A DNA stretch of 61,495 bases from Rhizobium chutanense (GCF_002531935.1 NZ_NWSV01000032.1:1-61495), one strand, 5' to 3'; shown: positions 17,909 to 27,801, numbered from the stretch's first letter. The notes: generated by a model from the letters alone, not told the origin. A program made the numbers and translations.

Positions 17909-18006
17909 TTTAAAGATGTCTCGCCTTGTCTCGGCAGCGGGCATACGCTACCGAAAGCATATATGCGACATCACTCAACAGCGGCACCGTCAGGAGATCG
18001 ATTGTG

Positions 18007-18714
18007 ATGAACGAGCAGAAAGCCGTGATCGTCACGGGAGCCGGCGGCAATCTCGGCAGTGCCGTCGTCCGCGAGCTGGCTGCGGGCGGCGCCAAACTCG
18101 TCTGCATGAACCGTTCGAGCCAGGAGCTGGAAGCCTTGGCCGGCGACCTTCCCAGCTCCACGGAATTTCTATCGATCGCGGGGACGGATCTGACCGATTA
18201 TGCCTCCTGCGCCGCCGCGGTCGCCCGGGCCGTCAAGCGCTTCGGCGGCGTTGGCGCATTGGTCAACACCGTCGGCGGCTTCCAGATGGGACCGGTCGGA
18301 CCGGATGCCCCCGCCCAATGGGACAGGATGATGACCGCAAATGCCCGCACTGCGCTGACGATCAGCGCCGCGGTCCTCCCGACGATGAAGGCATCGGGCT
18401 ACGGCCGCATCGTTCATGTCGCTGCCGCACCCGGTCTGAAGGCCGGCGCCAATCAGGCCGCTTACGCCGCCTCGAAAGCCGCCGTCATCCGGCTGACCGA
18501 GGCGCTCGCTGCCGAATGCCGCGACGACCGCATCACCGCCAACTGCATCCTCCCCGGGACGATCGACACGCCTGAAAATCGCGCCGCTATGCCCAATGCG
18601 AAAACGGACGGCTGGGTATCGCCGCAGTCGATCGCCCGCCTCATCGCCTTCCTGATTTCGCCGGCCGCAGCCGTCGTCACTGGTGCGGCCATTCCGGCGA
18701 CCGGCCGCGAATAG
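18007..18714 (+). CDS. SDR-family oxidoreductase
   Basis: NAD(P)-dependent short-chain dehydrogenase/reductase, 235 aa from ATG 18007. The cofactor motif GAGGNLGSAV is followed by the NTVGG stretch (NNAG equivalent) and the catalytic YAASK (Y-x3-K) with C-terminal ANCILPGTIDTP. The usual catalytic Ser sits in a region reading HVAAAPGLKAG, where Ala occupies the expected position, so activity may be altered. Substrate unknown. Confidence 0.82.
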   Translation: MNEQKAVIVTGAGGNLGSAVVRELAAGGAKLVCMNRSSQELEALAGDLPSSTEFLSIAGTDLTDYASCAAAVARAVKRFGGVGALVNTVGGFQMGPVGPDAPAQWDRMMTANARTALTISAAVLPTMKASGYGRIVHVAAAPGLKAGANQAAYAASKAAVIRLTEALAAECRDDRITANCILPGTIDTPENRAAMPNAKTDGWVSPQSIARLIAFLISPAAAVVTGAAIPATGRE

Positions 18715-18953
18715 CCGAAGGCGTGGCTGACCGGCGGCCACAAGACGTGCGATCGGCCGCCTCGAGGTGCGCGGAACCTCGCGCGGATGAAACGAGCTGA
18801 AAGTTTTGGTCGGCGACATACGATCTGACTTGAGCTTCTGTTCGCCTTGAGGCAGCCTCATCTCTGCTTGGCTCAGATGGCGGGCGGGAGGCAGCGGGCG
18901 GACATGATGGGGTTGATGATCGCACGGCAATTGCGGGAAAACGGGCGGGGTCG
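18715..18953. other. Intergenic region, no feature recognised
   Basis: A 239-bp gap between the SDR gene and chaA. I see no convincing ORF, hairpin terminator or operator, and the chaA promoter is not obvious. Confidence 0.5.
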
Positions 18954-20084
18954 ATGACGGACGGTCCCGCATTGCGCGCCGTCAGCGCCACCAGCCTGGT
19001 GCGCGAGGAATGGTTCCTGGGCGTCAGCATCGCGACGAGCCTGGTCTTTCTTGCTTTCCAGGAGCAGCTCTTCGCGCAGCTTTCCGATCCGCTTTGGTTC
19101 ACTTTCATTTTCGGGTGGCTGTTTGCCGTGGTGCTCGGTTCCGCTCTGTCGGTCGTGCGGCACGCAGACCACTTGGCGGAGCGGCTGAAGGAGCCTTACG
19201 GTACGCTCATTCTGACGCTGGCCATCACCTCGATCGAGGTCATGGCCATATCAGCCGTCATGCTTCACGGCGAAAATAACCCTACGCTCGCGCGCGACAC
19301 GCTGTTTGCCGTCGTCATGATCATTCTGAACGGCATGGTCGGCCTGTCCTTGCTGCTCGGCGCTTGGCGACGACCGGAACAGCAGCATAACCTGCAGGGC
19401 GCCAACGCCTATCTCGGCGTGATCGTGCCGCTGGCGACCTTGAGCCTGGTCATGCCGACATTTCTTGCGGGCCCGGACGGACAGCATCCCTCGGCAGCGA
19501 GACAACTGGTACTGGGCGTAATATCGGTCGGCCTTTATGCGACCTTTCTGTTTCTTCAGGCCGGCCGCCATCGGGACTATTTCGCTGACGACAGCCGCCA
19601 CGAATCCTATGGCGAACATGTCCCCCGTCATGGCCGGCTCTGGCCCCATACCATTCTGCTTTTTGCCTATATGGGGCCTGTCGTCTTCCTGGTCGAACAG
19701 CTTGCGCGGCCGATCGATTACATTATCGAAACCCTGCATGCTCCAACCGCATTTGGCGGCGTTGTCATGGCCATCCTTGTCGCGACACCGGAGGCAATCA
19801 GCGCCGTGCGCGCGTCCATCGCCAACAATCTTCAACGCTCCGTCAACATCTTCCTCGGTTCGGTATTGTCGACGATCGGGCTCACGGTGCCGGCGATGCT
19901 TGCCGTCAGTCAGCTCTACGGACACGCCGTGACACTGGGCCTGGAGCACGGAGATCTGGTGATGCTCCTGCTCACTCTCGCGGTCAGCATCATTACCTTT
20001 GCCAGCGGCCGCACGCATCTGATGCAGGGTGCCGTCCATCTGGTGCTCTTCCTGGCCTATGTGCTGCTCATTTTCCAGCAATGA
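18954..20084 (+). CDS. chaA: Calcium:proton antiporter ChaA
   Basis: Integral membrane Ca2+(Na+)/H+ exchanger of 376 aa with about ten hydrophobic helices. The two alpha-repeat signatures are visible: LILTLAITSIEVMAISAV near residue 90 and VMAILVATPEAISAVRASIANNLQ near residue 270, each with the key acidic residue. A second, differently branched Ca/H antiporter (caxA) lies at 30123-31268, so the window encodes two. Start ATG 18954. Confidence 0.9.
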   Translation: MTDGPALRAVSATSLVREEWFLGVSIATSLVFLAFQEQLFAQLSDPLWFTFIFGWLFAVVLGSALSVVRHADHLAERLKEPYGTLILTLAITSIEVMAISAVMLHGENNPTLARDTLFAVVMIILNGMVGLSLLLGAWRRPEQQHNLQGANAYLGVIVPLATLSLVMPTFLAGPDGQHPSAARQLVLGVISVGLYATFLFLQAGRHRDYFADDSRHESYGEHVPRHGRLWPHTILLFAYMGPVVFLVEQLARPIDYIIETLHAPTAFGGVVMAILVATPEAISAVRASIANNLQRSVNIFLGSVLSTIGLTVPAMLAVSQLYGHAVTLGLEHGDLVMLLLTLAVSIITFASGRTHLMQGAVHLVLFLAYVLLIFQQ

Positions 20085-20163
20085 TCTCTGCCGGCGCGAG
20101 AACAGAAAAGTAAAGAGTTCCACGCTCCCTCGGTCTTCCGCTATGATGATAGCAACGATTGTA

Positions 20164-20191
20164 TCGCTTGCAGGCATTACACCGCTTGCAG
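20164..20191. repeat. Short direct repeat upstream of the DUF4239 gene
   Basis: CGCTTGCAGG occurs at 20164-20173 and again at 20182-20191, 18 bp apart, ending about 20 bp before the ATG of the next gene. It could be a regulator half-site pair or chance. Confidence 0.35.
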
Positions 20192-20212
20192 GATAGACGT
20201 GACGATACGGAG

Positions 20213-20983
20213 ATGGACTTGAGCTCACTGTTGCTTGGCGGGCTTGTATTTATTTTTCTGTCGGCGGCAACATCGCTAGGAATGATGGCCCGCGGCCGTT
20301 TGCCGGATCATCACCTCAGCTCGGACTCCAAGGATGTCATCAGGCTGGCGACCGCGGTGGTGGGCACGCTGTCTGCCTTGGCGCTCGGCCTGCTGATCGC
20401 ATCCGCCAAATCGACCTATGACAATGCCGAGGTGGAGATGAGAACGGCGGCGGCGCGGGTTCTGCTGCTGGACCGCGTCATGGCGCAATACGGCCCGGAA
20501 ACGGGGGATGCGCGTCGGCTGCTGCGCCAGCTCATCGAAAGACGGCTGAGCCGCGGCTGGACCGCCGAAACCACAGACGAGGCATCCGGCAAGGCGCTCG
20601 GAGAATATCAGGATATCGAGGCGGTTCAGGGCGACCTTCGATCCTTGTCGCCGAAGGATGCTGTTCAGCACTTTCTCCAGACGCGCGCGCTCGATGTCAG
20701 CGGCATGGTAGCTGAAACCCACTGGCTGCTGGTCGAATCCGGCAGCGAGGGCTTGCCCTGGGCGTTCCTCGCCGTTCTCGTCTGTTGGCTCTCCCTGCTT
20801 TTTGCCACCTTCGGACTGCAGGCGCCGCCCAACCCGACGGTGATGTCAATTCTCTTCGTCTGCGCGCTCTCCGTCGCCGGTGCGGTGTTCCTGGTCTCGG
20901 ATATGGCCAATCCGTATGTCGGACTGGTCCGCGTGTCGGACGCACCCCTGGAATCCGCCCTGGAACGGCTCGGGAAACCGTAA
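20213..20983 (+). CDS. DUF4239 (bestrophin-like) membrane protein
   Basis: 256-aa protein from ATG 20213. Two N-terminal hydrophobic helices (LLLGGLVFIFLSAATSLGMM and VVGTLSALALGLLIAS), a soluble middle and two C-terminal helices (FLAVLVCWLSLLFATFG, VMSILFVCALSVAGAVFLV) fit the DUF4239 pattern, including the conserved STYDNAEVE after the second helix. The function of the family is not established; an ion-channel role is only suggested by its database name. It follows chaA by 129 bp in the same orientation. Confidence 0.75.
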   Translation: MDLSSLLLGGLVFIFLSAATSLGMMARGRLPDHHLSSDSKDVIRLATAVVGTLSALALGLLIASAKSTYDNAEVEMRTAAARVLLLDRVMAQYGPETGDARRLLRQLIERRLSRGWTAETTDEASGKALGEYQDIEAVQGDLRSLSPKDAVQHFLQTRALDVSGMVAETHWLLVESGSEGLPWAFLAVLVCWLSLLFATFGLQAPPNPTVMSILFVCALSVAGAVFLVSDMANPYVGLVRVSDAPLESALERLGKP

Positions 20984-21259
20984 CCGCAATGCCCGCTCCG
21001 GATCTTCCCGCCTCGGCAGTTCAATTGTGCACCAAGGGCTATTGCAATTTTGAGCAATGCCGCGACATAATATCGCACGACTTGAACTTCGGCAGGCCGA
21101 TTGGGGGCCGCCGTCTAGGCACGCATGAAGACGACAGCGCCGCGCGTCGTTCAGAGGCGCAAGGGACGTTGTCGCATTTTGAATTGCCTGCATATTTCTT
21201 CAGTCGATCCCGATTGGAGGAACTGTGCAGTGGGCTCTTGACCTGTCGAGGCGGCGGCA
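20984..21259. other. Intergenic region before the RND efflux operon
   Basis: 276 bp without a supported gene. It contains a near-palindrome ATTGC-AATTTTGA-GCAAT (21041-21058) that could be an operator for the efflux genes, but no TetR/LysR regulator gene is adjacent. Confidence 0.4.
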
Positions 21260-22456
21260 ATGCGTGGGAGATTGCATCAGGGTCTGCGACTGTTTTTGAC
21301 ATTGGCCGGCATGGCCATGTTTGCTGGCTGCGAGGAGAGCGGCAACACCTATGTGCCCCCTCCGCCGCCTGCGGTTCGGGTCGCGCAGCCGGTGCAGCAG
21401 CCGGTGACGCTCTATTTCGAACTCACCGGTAATACGGCGCCGCTCAATGCCGTCGATATCGAGGCACGCGTCCAGGGCTATATCCAGTCCATCGACTACC
21501 AGGACGGGATGATGGTGAAGAAGGGCACCAAGCTTTTCGGCATCGAGCGCGACACGTACCAGGCGCAACTGGATCAGGCGAAGGCATCACTCGCCTCGCA
21601 GCAGGCCTCGCAGGTCGGCGCAAAGCAGGAATATGACCGGCAGCTCAATCTGATGAAGCAGCAGGTGACCACCCAGACCGCGGTCGACAGCGCCAAGGCG
21701 ACGCTCGACGAGGCGAACGCCGCCATTCTCAACGCCCAGGCCAATGTCGACCTCGCGACGATCAATCTCGGCTATACCGAGGTGCTCGCCCCCTTCGACG
21801 GTGTCGTCACCGATCACCTCGTCGATATCGGCACGCTGGTCGGCGTGTCCGGTCCCACCAAACTCGCCAGCATCGTCCAGACCGATCCGCTTTATGCCTA
21901 TTTCAACGTCAGCGAAACGCAGGTGCTGATGATCAAGCAAGCCATGGCAAAGCAAGGACATACCTTCAGGCAGACCGACCTTCCGAGCATACCGGCGGAG
22001 ATCGGGCTGCAGACGGAAGAAGGTTATCCGCACAAGGGGCATCTCGACTACGCATCGCCTCAGCTCGATGCGTCCACCGGCACGCTGCAGGTCCGCGCCC
22101 TGTTCGACAACAAGGATCACGCCATGCTGCCCGGCCTCTTCGTCAGAGTCCGGGTGCCGGTCGGCCACAACGACAAGGCGCTGCTGGTGCGCGACGATAC
22201 GATCGGAACGAACCAGCTCGGCAGCTACGTGCTCGTTCTCGGCAAGGACGACGTCGTCGAGCAGAAGCAGGTCAAGACCGGCCAGCGCGAAGGTCCGCTC
22301 CGGGTCGTCCAATCCGGCCTCGATCCGGCGGACTGGGTGGTGACCCAGGGGATTCAGCAGGCCATTCCCGGCAGCAAGGTCACGCCCGAGAAGATGGAAA
22401 TGAACCCGACGGCCAATGCCGCCGGCGATGCCAAGGCCAAAACCACCACGCAATGA
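21260..22456 (+). CDS. RND efflux periplasmic adaptor (membrane fusion) lipoprotein
   Basis: Adaptor linking the RND pump to an outer-membrane channel; 398 aa. The signal sequence ends in the lipobox-like FAGC, predicting a lipid-anchored Cys at about residue 24. Next come a lipoyl half-motif (VQGYIQSIDYQDGMMVKKG), an alpha-helical hairpin (residues ~105-170, Gln/Ala rich), the second lipoyl half (LAPFDGVVTDHLVDIGTLV) and beta-barrel domains. It is 41 bp upstream of the pump gene; no outer-membrane factor gene is present. Confidence 0.92.
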   Translation: MRGRLHQGLRLFLTLAGMAMFAGCEESGNTYVPPPPPAVRVAQPVQQPVTLYFELTGNTAPLNAVDIEARVQGYIQSIDYQDGMMVKKGTKLFGIERDTYQAQLDQAKASLASQQASQVGAKQEYDRQLNLMKQQVTTQTAVDSAKATLDEANAAILNAQANVDLATINLGYTEVLAPFDGVVTDHLVDIGTLVGVSGPTKLASIVQTDPLYAYFNVSETQVLMIKQAMAKQGHTFRQTDLPSIPAEIGLQTEEGYPHKGHLDYASPQLDASTGTLQVRALFDNKDHAMLPGLFVRVRVPVGHNDKALLVRDDTIGTNQLGSYVLVLGKDDVVEQKQVKTGQREGPLRVVQSGLDPADWVVTQGIQQAIPGSKVTPEKMEMNPTANAAGDAKAKTTTQ

Positions 22457-22497
22457 ATTCGCCGCCATGCTTCATCTGAACGTCTGAGGACAACAGC

Positions 22498-25400
22498 ATG
22501 ATCTCGCGTTTCTTCATCGAGCGACCGGTACTCGCCAACGTCCTGGCATTGGTCTTCGTGCTCGTCGGCGCGGTCGCCCTGTACCAGCTGCCCGTGGCGC
22601 AATATCCCAATGTCGTCCCGCCGACGGTGCAGGTGACGACGCGCTTTCCCGGCGCCAGCGCCCAGACCCTCATCGACACCGTGGCGCTGCCGATCGAGCA
22701 GCAGGTCAACGGCGTGCAGGACATGCTTTATATGCAGTCGACCAGCGCCAGCGACGGCACCTATTCGCTGATCGTCACCTTTGCCATCGGAACGGATCCG
22801 GATCAGGCGCAGGTTCTGGTGCAGAACCGCGTCGCCATCGCAATGTCGTCGCTTCCCGAAGCGGTGCAGCTTCAGGGCGTGACGACGCAGAAGAAATCGA
22901 CGGCGATCCTCGGCTTCGTCAGCCTGACCTCGCCCGACAGCCGTTACGACAGCCTGTTCCTGTCGAACTACGCCGTCATCAACCTGCAGAACGAGCTCGC
23001 CCGCCTGCCTGGCGTCGGCAATGTGACGGTGTTCGGCGCCGGCCAATATGCCATGCGGATCTGGATGGATCCGAACCTGCTGCAGGCGCGCGGCCTGACG
23101 CCGCAGGACGTCGTCAACGTCGTGCAGCAGCAGAGCCAGGAGGTCACCGCCGGCCAGATCGGCATTCCACCGGTGCCGAAAGGGCAGGTCTTCCAGTACA
23201 CGCTGAATGTCAACGGCCGGCTGAACGAGGCCGCCGATTATGAGAACATCGTCGTCAAGGTCGAAAGCGGACAGGGCGGCCGCATCACGCGCGTCCGCGA
23301 TATCGGCCGCGTCGAACTCGGCGCCCAGACCTACAGCCAGTCCTTCACGCAAAACGGCCGGCCGGCGGCCGGTATCGGCATTTTCCAGCTGCCGGAAGCC
23401 AACGCCATCGCCGTGGAACAGGCGGTGAATGCGAAGATGGCGGAGTTGTCGAAGAATTTCCCGCCGGGCCTCGAATATCATCTGCCGTTCGATACGACGA
23501 AATTCGTCAAGGCCTCCATCGACGAGGTTTACGTCACCTTGATCGAGGCGGGCGTGCTCGTTCTCATCGTCATTCTGGTTTTCCTGCAGGATTGGCGGGC
23601 AATGCTCGTGCCGGCGACCACTGTTCCCGTCACCATCATCGGTGCCTTCGCGGCCATGGCGGCTTTGGGCTTCACGGTCAATCTATCGACGCTGTTTGCC
23701 ATCGTTCTCGCGATCGGCATCGTCGTCGATGATGCCATCGTCATCGTCGAAGGCGTCGCCCGGCATATCGAGGCCGGCATGTCGGGCCGCAAGGCGGCCG
23801 AGAAAGCGATGGAGGAACTGCTCGGGCCCGTCATGGGCATCACGCTGGTGCTGATGGCCGTTTTCATTCCGGCCGCCTTCCTGCCCGGCCTGACCGGGCA
23901 GCTCTATCGGCAGTTCGCGCTGGTCATCGCCGCCACCGCGCTGATCAGCGCCGTCAATGCCGTGACGCTGAAACCGACGCAATGCGCTCTTTGGCTGCGA
24001 GCACCGGTGCCGCCCGAGAAACGCAACGTCTTCTATCGCGGCTTCAACCGGGGCTATGATTGGGGCGAACGTCACTATGCCGGTTTGGTCGGAGCGATGA
24101 CCCGCCATAGCGGCGTCATGGCAATCGCAGCACTCGCGCTGATCGGCGTCGCCGTCTGGGGGCTCACGCGCCTGCCGACGGCATTCCTGCCCATCGAGGA
24201 CCAGGGTTATGTGCTGATCAGTGCGCAATTGCCCGACGGCGCCTCGAAGGAGCGCACCGATGCCGTCATGGAAGAGGTCGGCAAGATCGCCGAGGCCGCC
24301 CCTGGCGTCGATCAGGTGCTGACCATCAGCGGTCTTTCCGTTCTGGACAACAGTGCCAGCCTGCAGAATGCCGGCGTCGCCTATGTCATTCTCAAGGATT
24401 GGGACGAGCGCGGCAAGGAGAAGGGGCAGGACTTGCTGTCGATCTATCAGCATCTGAACGACGCGCTGCAGCATGTGCTGACCGCAAAAACGCTGGTGGT
24501 CGTGCCGCCTCCGATCCAGGGCATCGGCAATGCCAACGGCTTTACCATGCAGGTCGAACTCCGCAATGGCGTCTCCGACTATCCGCTGCTGCAATCGCTT
24601 GCCGATACGATCGTCAAGAACGGCAATGCCCAATCATCGCTGCAGAGGCTGAGCACGCCGTTTCGCTCGAACGTGCCGCAGCTTGCGGTCGCCGTCGATC
24701 GCATCAAGGCGGAGACGCTGGGAATTACCGTGGGGCAGGTTTTCTCCGCACTCTCCGGCTATGTCGGATCGAGCTATGTCACCCAATTCAACAAATTCGG
24801 CCGCACCTTCCAGGTCTATGCGCAAGCCGCTTCCGATTTCCGTGTCAGCCCTGACGATATCCGCAATCTGAAGGTCAAGGCCGGCGACGGGACAATGGTG
24901 CCGCTTGGGACGGTCGTCGATGTCACCACGACGCAAGGCCCCTCGCTGATCAGCCTCTACAATCTCTATCCCACCGCCACCATCGTCGGCGGACCGGCCG
25001 CCGGCTTCAGTTCCGGCCAGTCGCTCGAGGTCATGGAGCAGATCGCCGACCATACGCTGCCGCCGGGAGCCGGTTTCGAATGGACGGCCCTCTCCTATCA
25101 GGAAAAGGCCGTGGGCGGGCAGATCTACTTCATCTTCGCGCTCGCCATGCTGCTCGTCTATTTCGTGCTCGCCGGCCAATATGAGAGCTGGATCCTGCCG
25201 CTGGCGGTCATCCTTGCCGTGCCGCTCGCCCTGCTCGGCACGGTGGCGGCACTCACGGCAGCAGGTGTGGCCAACAATCTCTATACGCAGATCGGCCTGA
25301 TCCTGCTGATTGCGCTGGCCGCCAAGAATGCCATCCTCATCGTCGAATATGCGCGCGAAAAACGGGCGGAAGGCATGGAAATCCTGGACGCGGCCGTCGA

Positions 25401-25677
25401 GGCCGCCCGGCTGCGTTTCCGGCCGATCCTGATGACGTCCTTCGCCTTTATCCTCGGGGTCCTGCCGCTTGTGCTGGCGACGGGCGCCGGCGCATCGGCC
25501 CGCAAATCGATCGGCATATCGGTCTTCAGCGGCATGATCGCCTCGACCTGCCTCGCCGTGCTCTTTGTTCCCTCTTTCTACGTGTTGCTGCAGCGCCTCG
25601 AGGAATACTGGAAGCGGCGCGGCGCGACCGTAACCGCGGCCGTGAGGGTGGAAACAGAGATATCGAACGTCGGGTAA
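22498..25677 (+). CDS. RND multidrug efflux permease (HAE1, AcrB/MexF-like)
   Basis: Proton-driven inner-membrane pump of 1059 aa, typical HAE1 length. The N terminus FFIERPVLANVLALVFVLVGAVAL is the first transmembrane helix. The proton-relay aspartates lie in AIGIVVDDAIVIVEGV (about residue 405), and the second repeat is evident around GLILLIALAAKNAILIVEYA. The adaptor upstream completes two of three components; substrates cannot be inferred. Confidence 0.95.
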   Translation: MISRFFIERPVLANVLALVFVLVGAVALYQLPVAQYPNVVPPTVQVTTRFPGASAQTLIDTVALPIEQQVNGVQDMLYMQSTSASDGTYSLIVTFAIGTDPDQAQVLVQNRVAIAMSSLPEAVQLQGVTTQKKSTAILGFVSLTSPDSRYDSLFLSNYAVINLQNELARLPGVGNVTVFGAGQYAMRIWMDPNLLQARGLTPQDVVNVVQQQSQEVTAGQIGIPPVPKGQVFQYTLNVNGRLNEAADYENIVVKVESGQGGRITRVRDIGRVELGAQTYSQSFTQNGRPAAGIGIFQLPEANAIAVEQAVNAKMAELSKNFPPGLEYHLPFDTTKFVKASIDEVYVTLIEAGVLVLIVILVFLQDWRAMLVPATTVPVTIIGAFAAMAALGFTVNLSTLFAIVLAIGIVVDDAIVIVEGVARHIEAGMSGRKAAEKAMEELLGPVMGITLVLMAVFIPAAFLPGLTGQLYRQFALVIAATALISAVNAVTLKPTQCALWLRAPVPPEKRNVFYRGFNRGYDWGERHYAGLVGAMTRHSGVMAIAALALIGVAVWGLTRLPTAFLPIEDQGYVLISAQLPDGASKERTDAVMEEVGKIAEAAPGVDQVLTISGLSVLDNSASLQNAGVAYVILKDWDERGKEKGQDLLSIYQHLNDALQHVLTAKTLVVVPPPIQGIGNANGFTMQVELRNGVSDYPLLQSLADTIVKNGNAQSSLQRLSTPFRSNVPQLAVAVDRIKAETLGITVGQVFSALSGYVGSSYVTQFNKFGRTFQVYAQAASDFRVSPDDIRNLKVKAGDGTMVPLGTVVDVTTTQGPSLISLYNLYPTATIVGGPAAGFSSGQSLEVMEQIADHTLPPGAGFEWTALSYQEKAVGGQIYFIFALAMLLVYFVLAGQYESWILPLAVILAVPLALLGTVAALTAAGVANNLYTQIGLILLIALAAKNAILIVEYAREKRAEGMEILDAAVEAARLRFRPILMTSFAFILGVLPLVLATGAGASARKSIGISVFSGMIASTCLAVLFVPSFYVLLQRLEEYWKRRGATVTAAVRVETEISNVG

Positions 25678-25691
25678 AGCGAACGCGGCAG

Positions 25692-26021
25692 TTATTGCAC
25701 GATCACCTGCACATAGACGTTGCCGCTCTTGGCGTAATAGGACGACCCGCACCGATAATAATAGCCGCCATAATAGGGACCGTAGAGACAGCCTCCCGGA
25801 AGCACGGCGATGGTCGTCGCCGTCCGCGTCACGACCCGTCGCGTCGTTCGGCGGGCAACGCCCGCATAAGAGAGCGGCGTCAACGGCCTGCCGATCACGG
25901 CGCCCGCCGGCGTGGCAAACCCGATCGACAGCGGCATGGAACCTTGGCCCTCGACGCGAAAGTCGGTGAATGTCAGGACACCGGCCAAGCCGAGAACGAG
26001 TAGCAGCTTGTTATAGGTCAT
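25692..26021 (-). CDS. Small secreted Gly/Tyr-rich protein
   Basis: 109 aa with an N-terminal hydrophobic helix (LLLVLGLAGVLTFTDF) and a C-terminal GGCLYGPYYGGYYYRCGSSYY region with two cysteines that could form a disulfide. No family recognised. ATG 26021 overlaps the stop of the DUF2092 gene (ATGA), so the two are co-translated and probably act together in the envelope. Confidence 0.7.
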   Translation of the reverse strand: MTYNKLLLVLGLAGVLTFTDFRVEGQGSMPLSIGFATPAGAVIGRPLTPLSYAGVARRTTRRVVTRTATTIAVLPGGCLYGPYYGGYYYRCGSSYYAKSGNVYVQVIVQ

Positions 26022-26806
26022 TTCGCTTCTCCCGCATCGGCAGCCGCCGGAAGCTCATCGAGCGATTGCAGCTCGCTGAGATCGACCGTCTTGGCACTGC
26101 CGGGAATCTCGATGTTGTAGGAAACCGCCGCGACATCTGCTCCACTCTTGAAATCGCTGATCTCAAGCGTGTACTGCGGCGCCTGGACGACATGTTTGCT
26201 GGTGATGACGTAACGGCGCGGTATGGGTTGCGCGCCGGCCTGTATCCAGATCTGCCAGTCGATCTCGGGCGTGCGGAAGGCCAGATATTCGCATTCGACG
26301 CCATCCACGAAAGCACTGGAAATGTGTTTGGCCTCGACCACATCGGACATCAGCGTGTCGTAGACGTTGGAGGACATCAGATCGGCGCCGGGAGCCTCGA
26401 CGCCGGCTGTCATCAGCCTGTCGATCAGATCGTCGAGCGAACCTTTGCCGTCGATCCTGGCATAGGCGTCGAGATTCTTGCCATGCACTGTCAGCGACGA
26501 ACCGTCGAAACTCACGTCGAGGTCGGCAAAACCGCCGGTTCTCGTCACGCGCAATTTGTCGGGACGCGTCAGGTTGGCCGTCCCCGAGCTGACGAACTGG
26601 AGTTTCTCGAAGGCAGGCGTTACCGCTTCGAGCGACGATTGGTAGGTGAAGGATATCGTCTTCTGCGCCGCCAGAAAATCGGACATCGTTTTTAAAAGGG
26701 CTTTCGCATCATCCGCCCATGCGCTGGTCGGCAGTGCGACGCTGACGGCAAGCGAAGCATAGAGGAGGATCCGCTTCAATCGCGGGAAAGAGAAAGTCGA
26801 TGACAT
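26018..26806 (-). CDS. DUF2092 periplasmic protein (LolA-like fold)
   Basis: 262 aa from ATG 26806. Signal peptide ASLAVSVALPTSAWA-DD, then the DUF2092 pattern: an N-terminal LLKTMSDFLAAQKTISF, a central TRPDKLRVTRTGGFADLDVSFDG and C-terminal YTLEISDFKSG. The family is predicted to bind lipid-like ligands in the periplasm by analogy with LolA/LolB; this is an inference. It is the first of a two-gene operon with the Gly/Tyr-rich protein. Confidence 0.82.
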   Translation of the reverse strand: MSSTFSFPRLKRILLYASLAVSVALPTSAWADDAKALLKTMSDFLAAQKTISFTYQSSLEAVTPAFEKLQFVSSGTANLTRPDKLRVTRTGGFADLDVSFDGSSLTVHGKNLDAYARIDGKGSLDDLIDRLMTAGVEAPGADLMSSNVYDTLMSDVVEAKHISSAFVDGVECEYLAFRTPEIDWQIWIQAGAQPIPRRYVITSKHVVQAPQYTLEISDFKSGADVAAVSYNIEIPGSAKTVDLSELQSLDELPAAADAGEAK

Positions 26807-27006
26807 GGCAATGCCTTTCGTTGGTGTCGTCATTGATTTCATCGAATTGCAGACGGCGACTGCCGGACCCGCCGCAGCCGGACATAAATGTGAGAGATGC
26901 AATGCATGATACAGGCAACGGCCGTCAGCCGGCCCTTGCAGGGTCGCGCATCGAATTCTGGCCAACGCGCGACGACTTCTTTCTGAAAGCAAGTTTCGAA
27001 CGGGCG

Positions 27007-27801
27007 CTACAATCCCGAGGTCAATACCCGGTGGCAGGCCGGTGACACGCGTTGCAGATTGTCGCGCAGGCAGGCAATGCCCCGGCCTCCCCCTAAAGGC
27101 ACCATGCGGCATAAGGCCCGGAAGTCCGCTCCGCAGGTCTCCCGCAGGATCATCACTTCCTCGCGCGGGGAGAAGGCCGGCATCATTGCCGGAGGCGCCG
27201 GCGTGATCGCGCCGGTGGCAGCCCCATTGCCGGTCGTCGGCGCCGCCGATCCCCCTAATGCCGCAACCGCTTGCTGGCATGGCGCCGATAGAGCGGCGTT
27301 GTGCTGCTGCAGACAGCTGAGCGCCGCCGCGCCTCCCGGCGCCACGCCGGAACATTGCGCCATGAAATCGCGCTGGCAGGCCGATTTGACCGCATTGCGC
27401 TGCGCCTGCGTTGGTTGATGCGCCGGCGTGCCGGTCGCTGGCGCCGGTGTGACTGTCGCGGTATTTGCGGGTGCAGCCGGCGTTGGCTCCGCCGACGTCG
27501 ATTTGGGTTTGACGTTCACCGCCGATACCGCGTTCCGGCAGCCCGCCGAAAGCGTGGCGCTATGCTCCTGCAGACAGGTCAGCGCCTCGATACCGCCCGG
27601 TGTCACCCCGGAGCATTTCGCGATGAAATCGGAACGGCACTCTGCCCTGATGGCATCGCGCTGCTCTTCGGTCGGCGCTTGCGCTGCCGCAATCCCGGTG
27701 AGGAACACCAGCGCGCAGAACGCCGGCAAGCCGGAGATGACCGATAGAAGACGACGCCTCCGATCCAGAGAGGCCGGTAGAGAAGATAGCCATTTTCGCA
27801 T
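27007..27801 (-). CDS. Secreted protein with three cysteine-rich repeats
   Basis: 264 aa with an N-terminal signal/anchor (residues ~20-41). It carries three repeats whose four cysteines are spaced identically: Cys 55/63/76/88, 142/150/163/175 and 223/231/244/256 (gaps 8, 13, 12 each time). The repeats resemble the Cys-rich (Golgi/GLG1-like) repeat, with QRDA..EC..DF..KC..V.PGG...L.CL patterns. Ala/Pro/Thr-rich linkers join them. Twelve paired cysteines predict six disulfides in the periplasm. The function is unknown. Confidence 0.78.
   Translation of the reverse strand: MRKWLSSLPASLDRRRRLLSVISGLPAFCALVFLTGIAAAQAPTEEQRDAIRAECRSDFIAKCSGVTPGGIEALTCLQEHSATLSAGCRNAVSAVNVKPKSTSAEPTPAAPANTATVTPAPATGTPAHQPTQAQRNAVKSACQRDFMAQCSGVAPGGAAALSCLQQHNAALSAPCQQAVAALGGSAAPTTGNGAATGAITPAPPAMMPAFSPREEVMILRETCGADFRALCRMVPLGGGRGIACLRDNLQRVSPACHRVLTSGL

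Noticed and set aside
21041..21058. ATTGC-N8-GCAAT as a firm efflux operator
   Set aside because: Short arms and no adjacent regulator; could be chance.
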